A DNA stretch of 64,000 bases from Episyrphus balteatus. Taxonomy: Eukaryota; Arthropoda; Insecta; Diptera; Syrphidae. The DNA is taken from contig NC_079134.1 of the NCBI RefSeq assembly GCF_945859705.1, forward strand, positions 67,948,625 to 68,012,624. The letters run 5' to 3'. A program made the translations under genes and the position numbers. Each line of letters opens with the position of its first letter. The stretch's first letter is position 1. Shown here piece after piece: positions 21,474 to 32,880 of the stretch. The notes beneath the pieces were generated by a model. The model ran no database searches and was not told where the DNA came from. It saw only the letters and a program-made list of their open reading frames with translations.

Positions 21474-22069
21474 TCAGTACCTTTACCGTGCGTTTTTCTT
21501 TTTCCGTGTCGATTTCAACGGGCTGATCTGGAGAATCGAAATCCCATTTGCGATGCAGAAATTCTGGACCATTCCACCAAGCTTGCAGCGACTGAAGTTC
21601 TGATGGAAGTACACCCCTGGACGCCAGATCGGCTGGGTCAATCGATCCCTACTAAACGCTGGATTTCGGACACTCGATTGGACACGAATGTGGTCCATTT
21701 AGTAGGAGTAGCTCGTATCCAGGCTAGAGCTATTGTGGAGTCCGTCCAAGCGTACATTTTGACATTTGGAATCGCCAAAACTTCCATAGTGTACTGCAAT
21801 AGTTGCGCCAAAGCTACTTCACCACAAAGTTCGAGACGTGGCAGAGTAATTGTTCTCTTGCTTGGTGCCACTCTTGTTTTTGACAAAATAAGGTTGACGT
21901 GGATGTTGCCATTGCTATCAAGGACGCGTACGTAAACTGCTGCCCCGTATGCCTTCATTGAAGCGTCACAAAATCCGTGCAGCTCGATCGCCATGTTGGT
22001 TGGACTTATATGAGTCCATCTGGGTATTCGGAGTCGCTCGATAAGAGGAAGTTCTCCATGAAAAGCCTC
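21474..22069 (-). pseudogene. pol: RNase H region of BEL element D
   Basis: GFCDASMKAYGAAVY, LPRLELCGEVALAQL, AWTDSTIALAWI and DPADLASRGVLPSEL identify the RNase H-like domain. It is joined to RT in frame across a TGA at 22070-22072 (KD-stop-EAFHGE; Trp expected). A frameshift with a small deletion near 21650 shifts the phase before DPADLASRG. Confidence 0.82.
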
Positions 22070-22072
22070 TCA

Positions 22073-23820
22073 ATCTTTCATCAAAGCCGATGGAATTGGA
22101 TCATCCCAATTACAACCACGGTTCCATAGTCTTTGCATTATAATTTTTGCAGTTACGACACATGGTGAGATCCAACCGAGTGGATCGAACAGCTTGGCTA
22201 TGGTCGATAATATTAACCTTTTTGTGGTTGCTTCTGTCGAAGGTTGTAGATTTTTATAAGAAAAACAATCATCGATGGGAAACCACTTGATTCCGAGAGT
22301 TTTGACGTGGTTGGACAGGTTAAACGGAAGCTCAAAATCGAGTTCCCGGTCCTGAACTGGAATGTCTTCGACAAGTTCTTTGACATTGCTGGTCCATTTT
22401 CTTAAATTGAATCCCGCTGACGCTAAAAGTTGGCTTGCTTCATCACGTTTCTTTCGTGCCTCTTCGATCGAATCGGCACCACTGATCAGGTCATCGACAT
22501 ACATGTCTTCACGTACCACCTTCGCCCCTTCCGGAAAATTGTCGCTCTCATCAGCTACTTTTTTCAGGATCTTGATGGCAAGAAATGGAGCACTCGCTGT
22601 TCTAAAAGTTACGGTGTTCATTTTGAAAATTCGTAATGGCGATGTTCTCTGCTCTCTCCACATAATCAGCTGATAGTATCGGTCTGGAAAACTATCCAAA
22701 ATTTGCCGGTACATCTTCTCTATGTCGGCCGTAAATGTCACTCGGTGAGTCCGCCATCTAAGAACTAGATCTATGATGCTAGTCTGCAATTTTGGACCCA
22801 CCAGAAGACGGTAGTTGAGGGATTTCCCATCCGAAGCTTTTGAAGCTGCGTCAAACACTACTCTCAGCTTTGTAGTGGAGCTAGCTTCCTTATACACCGC
22901 ATGATGTGGCAAGAAATAGTGAAAAGGTGTTGCCAAAACCGGTTCATTTGGATCTATTTCTTCCATATGGTTCAGGTCTTCGTACTCCTTAATGCACTTT
23001 GTGTAGTCCGCACAAAGTTCTGGATCGGCATCGAGTTTCTTTTCGAGATGTTGTAATCGTCGAATAGCGCCTTGTCGACTGAAACCCATCGCTGGAAGAC
23101 TTTCACTTTTGAACGGCAGCTTCACTTCATAACGCCCGTCAGGTAATCGCCTAGTGTGTTGTGCAAAATGCTCATCGCAAGCAATGTTTTCAAGGGTTTC
23201 ATTTGTCTGGAACGGCATTTCTTCCATATCACAAAACTTCTCCATCTGTGTGCATGATTCGGCAATTTGGAGAAAGCTGCGCACTTGCCGGGGAATTTCC
23301 GCTGGAACTTTCCCTAACACAATCCACCCTAATTGCGTATTTTGCGTGATCGGACCGATACCATCTAGAGGCCGTTTTATTTCTGGTAAAAATATTTGGG
23401 CACAAACATCGCTTCCCAGTAGTAAGTCATTGGGAGCAGGCTCGTAGAGATAGGGATCTGCTAACAAGAGACCATCGAGATGGTTCCATTGGCCAGGTAT
23501 CACGCGTTGGGTCGGGAGATGGCCAGTCAGCGACTTGAAGACTAATGCCTGAATGGCTATCTCAAACGTCCAGTGGCGGGATGCAAGACTTACTTCGACG
23601 GAGTTATGCGTTTTGCCGCTGCTGACCAACCCTAACCCAGATACCTCGACCATGGTACGCCGCTTTTCTAACTTCAGCAGTTGTGCAGCAGCTTCTGTGA
23701 GGAAAGATCTTTCTGACCCAATATCGATCAGAGCACGTAAAAGGCGTAGCCGGCCATCTGCACTTCGGGCCTTAACAACTGCTGTCGCTAGAAGCACCTG
23801 ATGTGTTGTAAAACGATCAC
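22073..23820 (-). pseudogene. pol: protease and reverse transcriptase of BEL element D
   Basis: Begins TTHQVLLATAVVKAR. The protease site reads ALIDIGSERSFLT, where D-S-G or D-T-G is expected, so the middle residue has mutated. RT motifs are all present: LRVVFDAASK, VTFTADIEKMYRQIL, FRTASAPFLAIK and MYVDDLISGAD (catalytic YVDD). They are followed by LFDPLGWISPC. Open for 575 residues, the longest intact RT of the BEL copies here. Its frame differs from that of Gag upstream. Confidence 0.87.
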
Positions 23821-23837
23821 CATGCGACGTGTGGTAG

Positions 23838-25097
23838 TTATAATTGCAACTCAGGCGCGTTTGGATTTACGGACGACTGAAACGCCTTCGAGCTGGGTAC
23901 ACTAGCCTGAGCTGAAGTAGCTGCAGGTTGTGGTTGTTGTTGTGGTGTGTGTGTGCTGGAACTCGGCTGATTAGAATGCAGCATTGTGTTGTGTCGTTGT
24001 TGAGAGAAATGGCAGGCGCTGGAACTGGGACATTCGTGGAGAGAGTGTCTGTCAGAAAGGCAATTTTCGCAGACATTTAACCTACGAACGACATCTCTTC
24101 GTCGCACATTGTCCATATTCAGGAACTGCTGATATCTCTTCAACGAGTGCTTCTCCTGGTTGCATAGCTTGCATACCAACTGCTCCACAGTGTTCGTCTT
24201 CGGTACTGGCTTGAAAGGCTGCTTGGCTGATTGTTTCACAAGGAAACTTTTCGATTTCGCAGGCTGGAAACGCGGCTTGCTGTTGACGGGTAGCTCGTTC
24301 TTGTTTTTGCCTGCTGCACCAGGTTCCTGTTGGCCCACAACCTCAAGAGTCCGGGAACGTATCTCCAAAAAGTCGGGAAATTCTTTGAATTTGGGTAAGT
24401 CTTTTCGATTCCCTAACTTCTCTTCCCACAGCTTTTGACTGGTACTTTGAAGTTTCTGGAGAATGAACCAAATCAACACTGTGTCCCAGCTAGACACCGG
24501 AACGTCCATATTCTCAAGAGCAAGGTAGCATTCTCTTGTGTTGTACAAAAGCTCTTGAAGACCAGAAGCAGTTTCTCGAGTTTGAGAAGGTTGACCAAAC
24601 ATAGTTTGCATTTGAATATGCACCAGAATGCGCTTGTGGTCATAACGCTCCTCTAAAAGCTCCCAAGCCTTCTTGTAATTAGCTGCTCCCACTGAAATGT
24701 TCTGCAGAAACCGATTGGCATCTCCAATTAAACAGGACTGCAAAAAATGCAGTTTATCGATGTCATCTAAAGCCTTGTTATTATGAACGAGAGCTAGGAA
24801 TCGATCATGGATACCACGCCACGTAACAAACGATCCGTCAAATTTTGGTAGATCGATGCGTGGAAGTCGGATCCCCGATTGCGATGACGTTTGCCCTGTT
24901 GATGCCTGAATACCCCCACTTGAAGACGCCCCACTGACTGGTGTTGATTTTCCCATTGCGTCTACCAATTCTGCCCGATACTCGAGGTAAATATAAAAGA
25001 TTTGTTCGTATACAACAACCAACTCTTCTTTTTTTAGATGCTCCTCTAGCATACCGACACCGATGATGCCTTCGTGGTACTTTTTCGATGCTACCAT
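23838..25097 (-). CDS. gag: Gag of BEL element D
   Basis: 419 residues from MVASKKYHEGIIG to a TAA at 23838. It has a basic/helical N-terminus, RLPRIDLPKFDGSFVTWRGI (DUF1759 capsid), ERYDHKRILVHIQMQ, and zinc-knuckle-like cysteines (CKLCNQEKH, CENCLSDRHSLHEC, CHFSQQRH) where one Cys of the last knuckle is replaced. A Gln/Ser-rich tail follows. BEL Gag and Pol normally share one frame; here Pol is in another phase, indicating a small indel near 23840. Confidence 0.82.
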   Translation of the reverse strand: MVASKKYHEGIIGVGMLEEHLKKEELVVVYEQIFYIYLEYRAELVDAMGKSTPVSGASSSGGIQASTGQTSSQSGIRLPRIDLPKFDGSFVTWRGIHDRFLALVHNNKALDDIDKLHFLQSCLIGDANRFLQNISVGAANYKKAWELLEERYDHKRILVHIQMQTMFGQPSQTRETASGLQELLYNTRECYLALENMDVPVSSWDTVLIWFILQKLQSTSQKLWEEKLGNRKDLPKFKEFPDFLEIRSRTLEVVGQQEPGAAGKNKNELPVNSKPRFQPAKSKSFLVKQSAKQPFKPVPKTNTVEQLVCKLCNQEKHSLKRYQQFLNMDNVRRRDVVRRLNVCENCLSDRHSLHECPSSSACHFSQQRHNTMLHSNQPSSSTHTPQQQPQPAATSAQASVPSSKAFQSSVNPNAPELQL

Positions 25098-25634
25098 GTC
25101 GTCCTCTAATTTTGCTGGACGACCTGAAGCATATGCCGGGACCCTCGTTCTTTAGGAGCTTTTTTAAAATTTTTGAGATCTTTAATAATTTTATTTAAAA
25201 TACCCTTTTGTAGTTCACCATATTTAAAATTTTTGTTTTCAGCCATATTTATTTATTAATTTTAATTTTCAGAAAATCCAGAAGATATGTATAACAAATA
25301 AAAGTAATATGTGCAAGACCTACTTATTTGCCTGCTGCAGCTGCCGTCTTGTTGAAGAATTAATGTTGTTGGTGCTCCGCTGACGGTTTCGATTACAACG
25401 CACACGGATTTTGTTTTAATTTTTATCTTTAAGATATTTTTTAAGTTTAATTTAATTAGATTTTAAGAAAAAGTTAAATTATTCACTTTATTTAATTGAT
25501 TATTGTTAATGCAATTTAAATTAATTCGCGAATTTGTTAATTTGTTCTTTTTCTTTAATTGTTTGCACACACAGCACACACTAAATTGTTTTTAAATGTT
25601 TTTTAATTGTTCTTAAAAAGGTTCGAAGGACCAA
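25098..25634 (-). other. 5' leader and primer-binding site of BEL element D
   Basis: Non-coding leader between Gag and LTR. On minus, TGGTCCTTCGAACC (25620-25633) lies next to the LTR in the position expected for a primer-binding site. A segment near 25370-25385 (aaccgtcagcggagc on minus) is shared with the leader of element E. Confidence 0.6.
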
Positions 25635-25914
25635 TGAATACGTCTAGTTTTTTATTAGAAAAATAGCAAAACTTTGTAAATTTAAATATCCAACTTCGTT
25701 AATAAAACACAACCTTTTTGTATCAGAAATAATTTTGTAGTGATTTATTCGGTCATAAGACCAGTTAAACATTCGATTTGTATAGCAATTTCATTAATTT
25801 TATCGCATCTTATTAGTATCTCAAAATGTGGAATGTATTGCATAGCATTGCCTAATACATAAATTTTAGTACTATATTTTAATACTTTTGTGTACTTTTA
25901 CGTACTTTCGTACA
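25635..25914 (-). repeat. 5' LTR of BEL element D
   Basis: 280 bp, tgaatacgtc to gtactttcgtaca on plus (TG...CA). A related LTR sits at 39445-39708 in element E. Immediately to its right the RNase H gene of element F breaks off at WVPG, so D inserted into F. The target duplication would be gtccc (25915-25919), but no partner was found on the left. Confidence 0.75.
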
Positions 25915-26386
25915 GTCCCGGCACCCATACGAGGTGAATGTTAAACTGTTCAGACATCTCCCTTAGAGATGTTTGGCAGTCGAGGACCGTGATTGAATTT
26001 GTAGTGAGAGAGGCAAGAGATTTAATAGCTGCTTGGCTGTCCGAGAAGATCCGAATATCCGTGTTGGATATTACGTTTTCTCTGAGCCAAGAGAGAACCT
26101 CCTTAATCGCCAGAATTTCTGCTTGGAACACGCTACATTGGTCTGGTAGGCGGAAGAAAAGACTGAGATTCAGTTTTTCTGAGAATATACCACTTCCTAC
26201 ACCTTCGTTGGTTTTTGAACGGTCAGTATAGAAGTGTAAAGAGTCATTGTCCAGAGTGCTAAGGTCCTCCCATTCAGTTCTGGAGGAAATAGAGTTCTGG
26301 AAATTATTATCGAACACCAATTGAGGTGTGGTATAGTCTTAACGATCCGGAATGAATCCGAAGTTGTTTAGAATATTAGTGTGTCC
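25915..26386 (-). pseudogene. RNase H domain of element F, truncated
   Basis: HFYTDRSKTNEGVGSGIF, VFQAEILAIKEVL, IFSDSQAAIKSL and IHLVWVPG are RNase H motifs. The first motif reads TDRSK instead of TDGSK. The domain stops before the final H/D motif because element D inserted. A stop (TAA near 26339) lies between DR and DYTTP. With the MITE removed the frame is continuous with the RT segment. Confidence 0.8.
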
Positions 26387-26773
26387 CACAGTACACATAA
26401 AAAGGTAATATATTCCGAACTGACATTGGTCGCCAGATTGTCAAAACATGACACTTTGGCGACCAATGTCAGCTACCGAATTCTTAATTGTTTAAAATAC
26501 CGACGAAAAACGCACAAAAACCGATTAACCACGCACACCACTAATTTTTAAACAATTAATTAACATTTTCCGCGATAAAACACGAAGAAAATTTGTTATT
26601 TTTCAATTTATAATTTATTCAAATGACATTTTATAAATTAAAACAAAAAAAAATTTCCTGTTTACTGCGATTGAAATATAAAAATTAAAGGCCGACCTGA
26701 CAGATTGGTGCCCATTTTTGACAAACAAATTTTGACAACGTTCGGAATATATTACCTTATTATGTGTACTGTG
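26387..26773. mobile_element. 387-bp MITE with 34-bp TIRs and 9-bp target duplication
   Basis: The ends begin CACAGTACACATAA and match over 34 bp with one mismatch. Flanked by agtgtgtcc (26378-26386; 26774-26782), a 9-bp direct repeat. A strong internal hairpin (gacattggtcgcca ... tggcgaccaatgtc, 26421-26474) sits next to the left end only. Removing element plus one duplication (396 bp) restores the F reading frame. Nine bases suggests Mutator-like or Merlin-like. Confidence 0.87.
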
Positions 26774-26782
26774 AGTGTGTCC

Positions 26783-27757
26783 AATATGATTACTGGTCCA
26801 CTGAAGGGTCGCTTTTAGACGACTAGCTGAGCTTTCTGCTAATTGTTTACTGAAAATGTCTAGGAGTGTGAGATTTAGTAGTATGTCGAGGGCGTCAGAA
26901 GGGGTTGACCTTAGCCCACCGCTTATGCACATACTAGCTGACCTTTGGACTTTGATAAGCTTGTTTAAGTTTATAGCTTTGTCCAGTGTAGTCCACCAAA
27001 CTACCATCCCGAATGTAAGTATTGGTCTTATGACCGATATGTATAGCCAGTGTGCAATGTTAGGAGAAAAGCCCCATTTGCCACCAATGGCTTTTTTGCA
27101 TGAAAAGAGTGCCACATTGGCTTTCTTCACCCTTTCTTCAATATTGAGCTTCCAGGTCAGTTTTTTATCAAAAATGATTCCTAGATATTTAGCTTGATCG
27201 GATAGAGTAAGTGTTACATCTTTAATTGTAGGGAGTTTGAAGTCTGGAATCTTGTATTTCCTCGTGAAGAGGACAAGTTCCGTTTTGTGGGGATTAATAT
27301 CCAATCGACATCCTCTAGCCCAGTGAATTAGCTTGTTTAAAGCTGTTTGTAGCAGTTCTGCAAGTATCTGTGGGTATTTGCCCGATACGCCAATTGCCAC
27401 ATCATCCGCGTAGGCTATAACCTTAAAACATTCTCCTTCTATGTCTAGCAGCAGTTCGTTCACTACCAAGTTCCATAGGAGAGGTGATAAGACCCCTCCC
27501 TGAGGGGTCCCTCTGTTGGCTGCTCTACGCGTTTTGAAGTTACCTATTTCTGAACTGTTAATCCTGCTGCTGAGCATGATGTCTGTCATGTTCTTAAGCG
27601 GGTCTTCTATTTTGAGATTGTCTAGAGCATTCATGATTGCTGAGTTCCTGACATTATTGAACGCACCCTCTATGCCTAAAAAGGCGAGAAGAGTGTACTC
27701 TTTGTAGTATAGGGAGTATTCAATGGTGCTGACCAAAGAATGGAGAGCTGTTTTCAC
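26783..27757 (-). pseudogene. RT palm/thumb region of element F
   Basis: FLGIEGAFNNVRNSA (Asp of motif A replaced by Glu/Gly context), RGTPQGGVLSPLLWNL, VIAYADDVAIGVSGK (catalytic YADD), LGIIFDKKLTWKLNI, FGMVVWWTTLDKA. The residues after SNHIGHTHS in the open frame are MITE-derived, not F protein. The frame joins RNase H after the MITE is removed. Confidence 0.82.
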
Positions 27758-28667
27758 CGATTACCCCTTAGTGTAGGCATGTTGTGCCTTAGAGATCAGG
27801 TTCTATTTCCTGTCTTAGATGGATATCTATCATTCTTTGTAGAGTTTTAAGCAGAAAGGATGATAGACTAATAGGTCTTAAATCTTTTGGAATGACAGGA
27901 GAGCATTTACCCGCCTTTGGTATAAAAAACACCTTAGTTTTTCTCCAAGCCTTTGGAATATACGAGAAGCTTATACAGCTTATCATTATAATTTCCAGCT
28001 TTCGCAATATGATATCTGAGACGTGTTGTAGTTCGGCGGGTATGATACCATCTGGCCCAGGTGATTTGTATGGATCGAAGCTGTTTATTGCCCATGTTAG
28101 TCTATCCTTGGAAATAAGATCTTTACTAATTTGATAAAATAGGTCGGATCGGTGACCAATGTCACTTATAGAGTTCGAGCTACCAGGGAAGTGAGTGTCT
28201 AGTAGCAAGTTTAGTGATTCCTCATAGGAGCTAGTCCAATCGCCATTTGAGTCTTTTAGAGAGCTCGGCATGGTTGGATTAGTTTAAAGGATTTTCCTTA
28301 GTCTAGAAGCCTCAGAGGAGTCTTCAATTTCAGTACAGAAGTTCCTCCAGGAGGATCTTTTACTTTTCCGTAGTTGTTTCTTGTAGCTTTTTAGAGAAAC
28401 TTTATACAGGTCCCAGTCTGATGGGTTCCTTGTTTGTTTAGCCCTATTGAAAGCCTTTCTACAGTCTTTCCTGAGCGGTTCAAGCTCTTTGTTCCACCAG
28501 TGCGGTTTTTTCTTTCCTCTTATTGTGGTAAGAGGACAAGAGTTAACCATGGAGTTGGTGAGAGCTTTAGTGAGATTGTTGACTTCTATGTCAAGATCAT
28601 CAGTATTTGAAGGGAAAATATTGTCTTGATTATTATAGCAGGTATTGAAAGTTTCCCTATATTTCAC
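27758..28667 (-). pseudogene. linker and RT fingers of element F
   Basis: KKPHWWNKELEPLRKDC (linker), then WAINSFDPYKSPGPDGIIPAEL, WRKTKVFFIPKAGK and LRPISLSSFLLKTLQRMID (RT motifs). A TAA at 28284-28286 lies in the shared frame. Another frame change occurs near 27785, followed by a TAA in KAQHAYTKG-stop-SVKTALHS. Confidence 0.8.
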
Positions 28668-29412
28668 CCAATCGGTTCCTGTAGTTACAAAAACCAGTGG
28701 GTTTTATACATTCATCTTCGAGGCTGAATTGAATATACCTATGATCTGAAAATGAGTGATCATTAGATACAGTCCAATTTCTTATCTTGTGGTGAATTGT
28801 TTGTGATATAAGGGTAATGGTCAATACCTCTTGTGGGTTCTTTGTGACAAAGATAGGTTCATTACCAATATTACAAATTAGGAGACTAGTACTTAGAATA
28901 AAATCAAAAAGTGATTCACCTCTTTCATTTACGTCAGTACTCCCCCAAACTGTGTGATGAGCATTAGCATCATTACCAATTAGGAGATCTACTCTTTGGC
29001 TCGCTGCTGCTGCGATCATTCGCCCAAGTGTCTCTCTCGGAGGCGGCCCACAATCATGGCCTAGATAAGCGGACGTAATCCAATACGGTCCTTTAGCGGT
29101 CTGTAGTCTAGCGGTTGTGATATCACGATCGCTGTAATTAGGTAGTAAAAATACTGTTAGTGTTTTCTTTGCTAGTATGCAGGATCTAGGCTCACCTTTA
29201 TCCGTCACATACAGCAGAGAATAATCTTTCGTCCCGAGGCCTCTCACCAAGGATTTTACAATCCAAGGTTCCTGGATCAAGACTATATCCTCTCCGGACT
29301 TACTTAGTCGGAGAAGAAGGGCGGCCGAAGCCTTTATGGAGTGTTGGAGATTAATCTGTACTACCTGCAGCATGGCTACAACCAGTACGATCAACCTCCA
29401 CCACTGTGGCAT
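28668..29412 (-). pseudogene. endonuclease of element F
   Basis: LQVVQINLQHSIKASAALLL, IVLIQEPWI, ITSAYLGHD, LLIGNDANAHHTVWGS and SFSDHRYIQFSL are the ordered motifs of an apurinic-like endonuclease with its catalytic Asp/Asn/His. It would make the first-strand nick. A frameshift occurs near 28670. The start overlaps the end of ORF1 (to 29351). Confidence 0.82.
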
Positions 29413-30773
29413 TAAGGTCCTCCGTTTCTGAGATAGAGTTTAGTAACTCATCCTCATTGAGAGGGGCCTCAAGCGCGTCATTGTCAGTTTCCATATCGGA
29501 AAAACTGTCAATCATCACTTCATCTTCCATTTCGGGAGATATTGTTTTTGCGTCCTTTCCGCACACTTTGTTTTTGTTCGCGTCCTCTTCGGACACTGGG
29601 GTTTGATTCGTTCCCTTTACGGGATCTTCTACCGAAGATGGCGACTGGTCTGGAATAGACAAGCTGCATGATGCATCAACCTCCATCGCTGAAAGTGCTT
29701 TGCATATGCCCAATTCATCCAACTCAGACTCAGCCATATGGCCTGCAAGCCTTGCCATCTCCTCATCTTTCTTATAAATTTTGAGCACAAGGCTGTCAAA
29801 ACCATACTGGATGACCCCTCCGGTTGCAGCTAGAGGATCCAGTGACTGTTTGTTGATTATTACAAGAGCAGATCGATAGCGTCCCACCGGCTCTTTTTCG
29901 ATGATTGGGACTTTCCAATCGTGAGTGGGCAGAGAAAAATTACTGAATTGAATCAGTCGGAGAACCATCTCTGGTGACGTGTGTAAGGCCGGGACCAGAA
30001 TGCGAGCTCTCGGCCTGCAGGGGATTTCCTCCCTTGCCACAACCTCCAGCTTGGCACCTGGCCAGATCTCATCCAAACCACCCACATCAAGCTTATAGAG
30101 ATGTAACGATCTCTGATCCTTGCAAACGATGAGCTTGACCCTATTTTGGTGCCATCCTCCGTCGCTTACTTTTGGAAGAGGTCCTGGGTTCTCCTTAAGA
30201 ATAGGGATAAATCTGAAATCGAGGTGAGCCCTGACGTCCGCCCAATGATCAGGTGAGATGTTGCCATCTAAATTGCTTCTGTGGATGACCGCAACAGCAA
30301 CCTTTTCCCTGACCACATCACTAAAGGTTTCCCCAATTCGAAGTGCCGGTGGTACGCCATCCAGCACCCTTGCTTTTTTGGGTTGAGGCTTTTCATCCTC
30401 AAAGGACCTTTCACGCTTAGAAGTAGAGTCTTCGCTGTTCCTCTCCAACACTTTGTGCGCCCACTTGAGCTTGCTGAGTTCAGAACGACTTCTCTCCCCC
30501 GTAGCTTTTTCATCATCGAGTTCGATGATCTTCTTCGCTCGGTGACGCTCATTAGAGGGCCTGGATCTCGTTTCGCTACCTTCCTTGGCCGAGCTGGAGT
30601 TCTTGTTCAGAACTGCAGCTCCACCAAGGGAAGGATCAACTGGATTCGAGGATGACTTATCGTGGCCAGCGGTTTTAGTATCACTAACCCCTCCCGCCAC
30701 GATATTCCTCCTCGTATCGCTTATATTTCGGGCATTAGAGGTTGAGGCAGAGTTGCTAATAGCAGCTTTGCTT
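29351..30773 (-). CDS. ORF1 protein of element F (DUF4780-like)
   Basis: The frame is open from the C-homopolymer at 30774. It has a basic, serine-rich N-terminal part with nuclear-signal-like KKAR/KRERS clusters. A conserved core follows (ISPDHWADVRAHLDFRFIP, EIWPGAKLEVVAREEIPCRPR, ALVIINKQSLDPLAATGGVI), then an acidic C-terminal tail. The core resembles DUF4780 proteins of insect non-LTR elements, presumably RNA-binding. The first Met-like start is a GTG at 30700, but coding similarity continues upstream (SNSASTSNARNISDTRRNI), so ORF1 is probably longer. Confidence 0.72.
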
Positions 30774-31073
30774 CCCCCCCCCCCCCCCTTTGGACATTTA
30801 AACTATCCGGTTTGGGTGCTCCGTCACCTTGACCACCACAGACCGGTGGCAGCAGAGACACCGTCCCCGAAACAGTTTTTGACTTTTCCATTTTTCCTTC
30901 CAGGAGAGCCGATCCGTCACCTTGGTTGGCGGTTTGGTCGTTCTTCACTCCCTCCCCGCAAACCGGTGGCAACAGAGGTGCCAACCCTGGAAGTTTGTTT
31001 TCTTCCTGGAGAGACATTCCGTTACCTTGGTTTGCGGTTTGGTTGCTATCCACTCCCTCATCGCGAACCGGTG
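30774..31073 (-). pseudogene. tandem-repeat N-terminal region of element F ORF1
   Basis: On minus, imperfect repeats of about 40 residues built on LLPPVCG..V.NDQTANQGDG (three units; a fourth, LPGTAPLLP, lies beyond the DNA element near 31970-32010). A run of 15 C (30774-30788) separates this frame from the ORF1 core. The homopolymer may be a slippage site or an assembly error. Confidence 0.55.
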
Positions 31074-31965
31074 CACATAGGAGTATTTGCAGTAAAAACC
31101 TGGTCATAAGTTAATTTTGTAAAAATCAAAATTGACACCAAAAAGTTTGGCAAAGTGGCTGCAAAATAAACATGTGTCAATATGCTGCACTCATTTTTTT
31201 GTTTTTCGATCGTGTCTTGTAAAAAAATGAGTTCAAAGTGAACTGTTACATCTACCTCATTTTTAGTTGAATGCGAAGTATTTTGGTAAGTGTTATTCTA
31301 TATGCGATATCGAAGTGTTGTGATAGAAATCTAAAAAAAATTAAATGGAGAATTCTTCTTCAGTTATTTATTAACGATATTAATAAAGTTTTGAAAATGT
31401 TAGATGGTTTTTTCTATTTTAATTCGGGCTTAGAAGTAGTATCTAAAAACTTGATATTTTTGGTAAGTTATTATTTGAACTTTAATGATTTTGTTTTAGT
31501 ATACCCCGTTATTCTGCAATGAATTGAAACTTATGAGTTAGTTTATATATTCTTTAACACAATGCAACAAAAATTGGGTGCTCTTAGGTGCCCTTCAGAG
31601 AATCGAGGGTCAATTAGTTTTTTACTTTCTGATAGAAAATACTCCTTACTTTATGCAACGTGTTTTATTTTTAAATTAAATTTACTGATGTTATTAGTGT
31701 ATTTTATTTTGGGTGATCTTAAATAAGTTTGGGGAAGAGAGAAAAGAAACTGAGAATTGCGTATTAGGGATGACGAAAAAAATTTGTCGACAGGCGGAGT
31801 ACAGGCCATTAATCAATTTTTTTAGTTTTTGGTAAAAAAATAAAAATAACAAAAACTAGGTTTATATTGTATTTTCTTGTAGGAATACTCATTTTAAACA
31901 GAAATAATAACAAAAACCACGCAAAATAATTATGGCCAGGTTTTTGTTGAAAATACTCCTATGTG
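31074..31965. mobile_element. 892-bp inverted-repeat DNA element in element F
   Basis: The ends read CACATAGGAGTATTT and, inverted, CACATAGGAGTATTTTC. About 40 bp align with a handful of mismatches. It splits the ORF1 repeat region of F. No transposase is visible; the interior (31106-31925) is AT-rich without a convincing gene. A target duplication was not established. Confidence 0.65.
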
Positions 31966-32500
31966 CGCTGGCAGCAGAGGCGCCGTTCCCGGAAGATTGT
32001 TTATACTGCTAGCATTAGGATTTGACCCCGTCCTGCTAGTAGCAGACGTTGGCAAGGCTGTCGCTTCACTTGCTTGCGTAGGCTTTTCAGCTAACTTAGA
32101 GCAAGTGGCCGGCAAGCCTTGCTTCCTGTCAGGTTTTTTTTGTTTTTTTGTTTTTTAAAGAATTGTTCATTAAGAGTCCCACGAGTAGAAACGGAAAGAA
32201 AAGGTCAGCACCGACAGAGCCGTGTACCGGGGTAAGCCTAGTCTATTTCGGACCTTGCCAGGCATCCGAAAGAGCTCGTAAGTGACTGGTTTACCCCCCA
32301 GTCTTGCATTCCTCGGCACGGTTTAAAACGCTCACACCACCACTGAAATTCGGGACCTCGAATCTATGGTGAAATTGGATTTCTGAGGATTGTACTATTA
32401 AGAAGTAAGAACCTCTCAGCGATCCAACCTAACCTTAGCTGACCCCGCTTTGACATCCCACAAAGCATGAATTGTGGTGGTCATTGTCCGCCCGGCACCC
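31966..32500 (-). promoter_or_regulatory. 5' UTR and first repeat unit of element F
   Basis: GC-richer than its surroundings. On minus it contains ggttaggttggatcgctgag, then a segment with ggtaaaccagtcacttacgagc and ccgaaatagactaggc, and then the first ORF1 repeat near 32010-31970. It looks like the promoter-bearing leader of a non-LTR element; the exact 5' end against element E is not defined. Confidence 0.5.
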
Positions 32501-32564
32501 ACTTGGAGGGTTCAATCGAGGATTTTTGCCGGGCTTCACTTCATGATAGTACTATGGAAATATA

Positions 32565-32880
32565 TATACAATGGATTGGATGAGTACAAAATTGCTCCGT
32601 GTAAACACCATTCAAAACTGATGTGTAAAAACTCTGTTTTGGCATCACTTTTCAAGCACTGTATTGCCGACCCATGTTGTTGACGGATAACAGCTGTTGA
32701 TTTTATCCCATTCATTTGTCTCATTACATGTAAAGGGAGAGAGAGGTTAATGAAAAGTTTACAACAACATATAAAAACAATATCAGCACGAGACAAAAGA
32801 ATATGTTTGTGTAGTATAGTATAGAAACAACATTATACCGCTGCAATATTTGCAGTTAGTTTACTCTTGTGTTCGATTTG
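32565..32880. repeat. second copy of the block shared by BEL elements D and E
   Basis: Aligns with 17930-18265 in the same orientation, about 1 kb downstream of the E integrase end. See that entry for shared segments. It is shorter by small indels. Confidence 0.65.

Larger units (their letters stand above)
25915..32500 (-). mobile_element. I/LOA-like non-LTR retrotransposon F
   Basis: Minus-strand element: 5' UTR (about 32500-31966), tandem-repeat ORF1 N-terminus, ORF1 with DUF4780-like domain, endonuclease, RT, RNase H. The 3' end is cut by element D at 25914. It is also interrupted by inverted-repeat elements at 31074-31965 and 26387-26773. Related to, but clearly different from, the element at 14667-17053. 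Confidence 0.78.

Noticed and set aside
30281..31109. plus ORFs of 124 and 174 codons
   Set aside because: Antisense shadows of element F ORF1 and its repeats.
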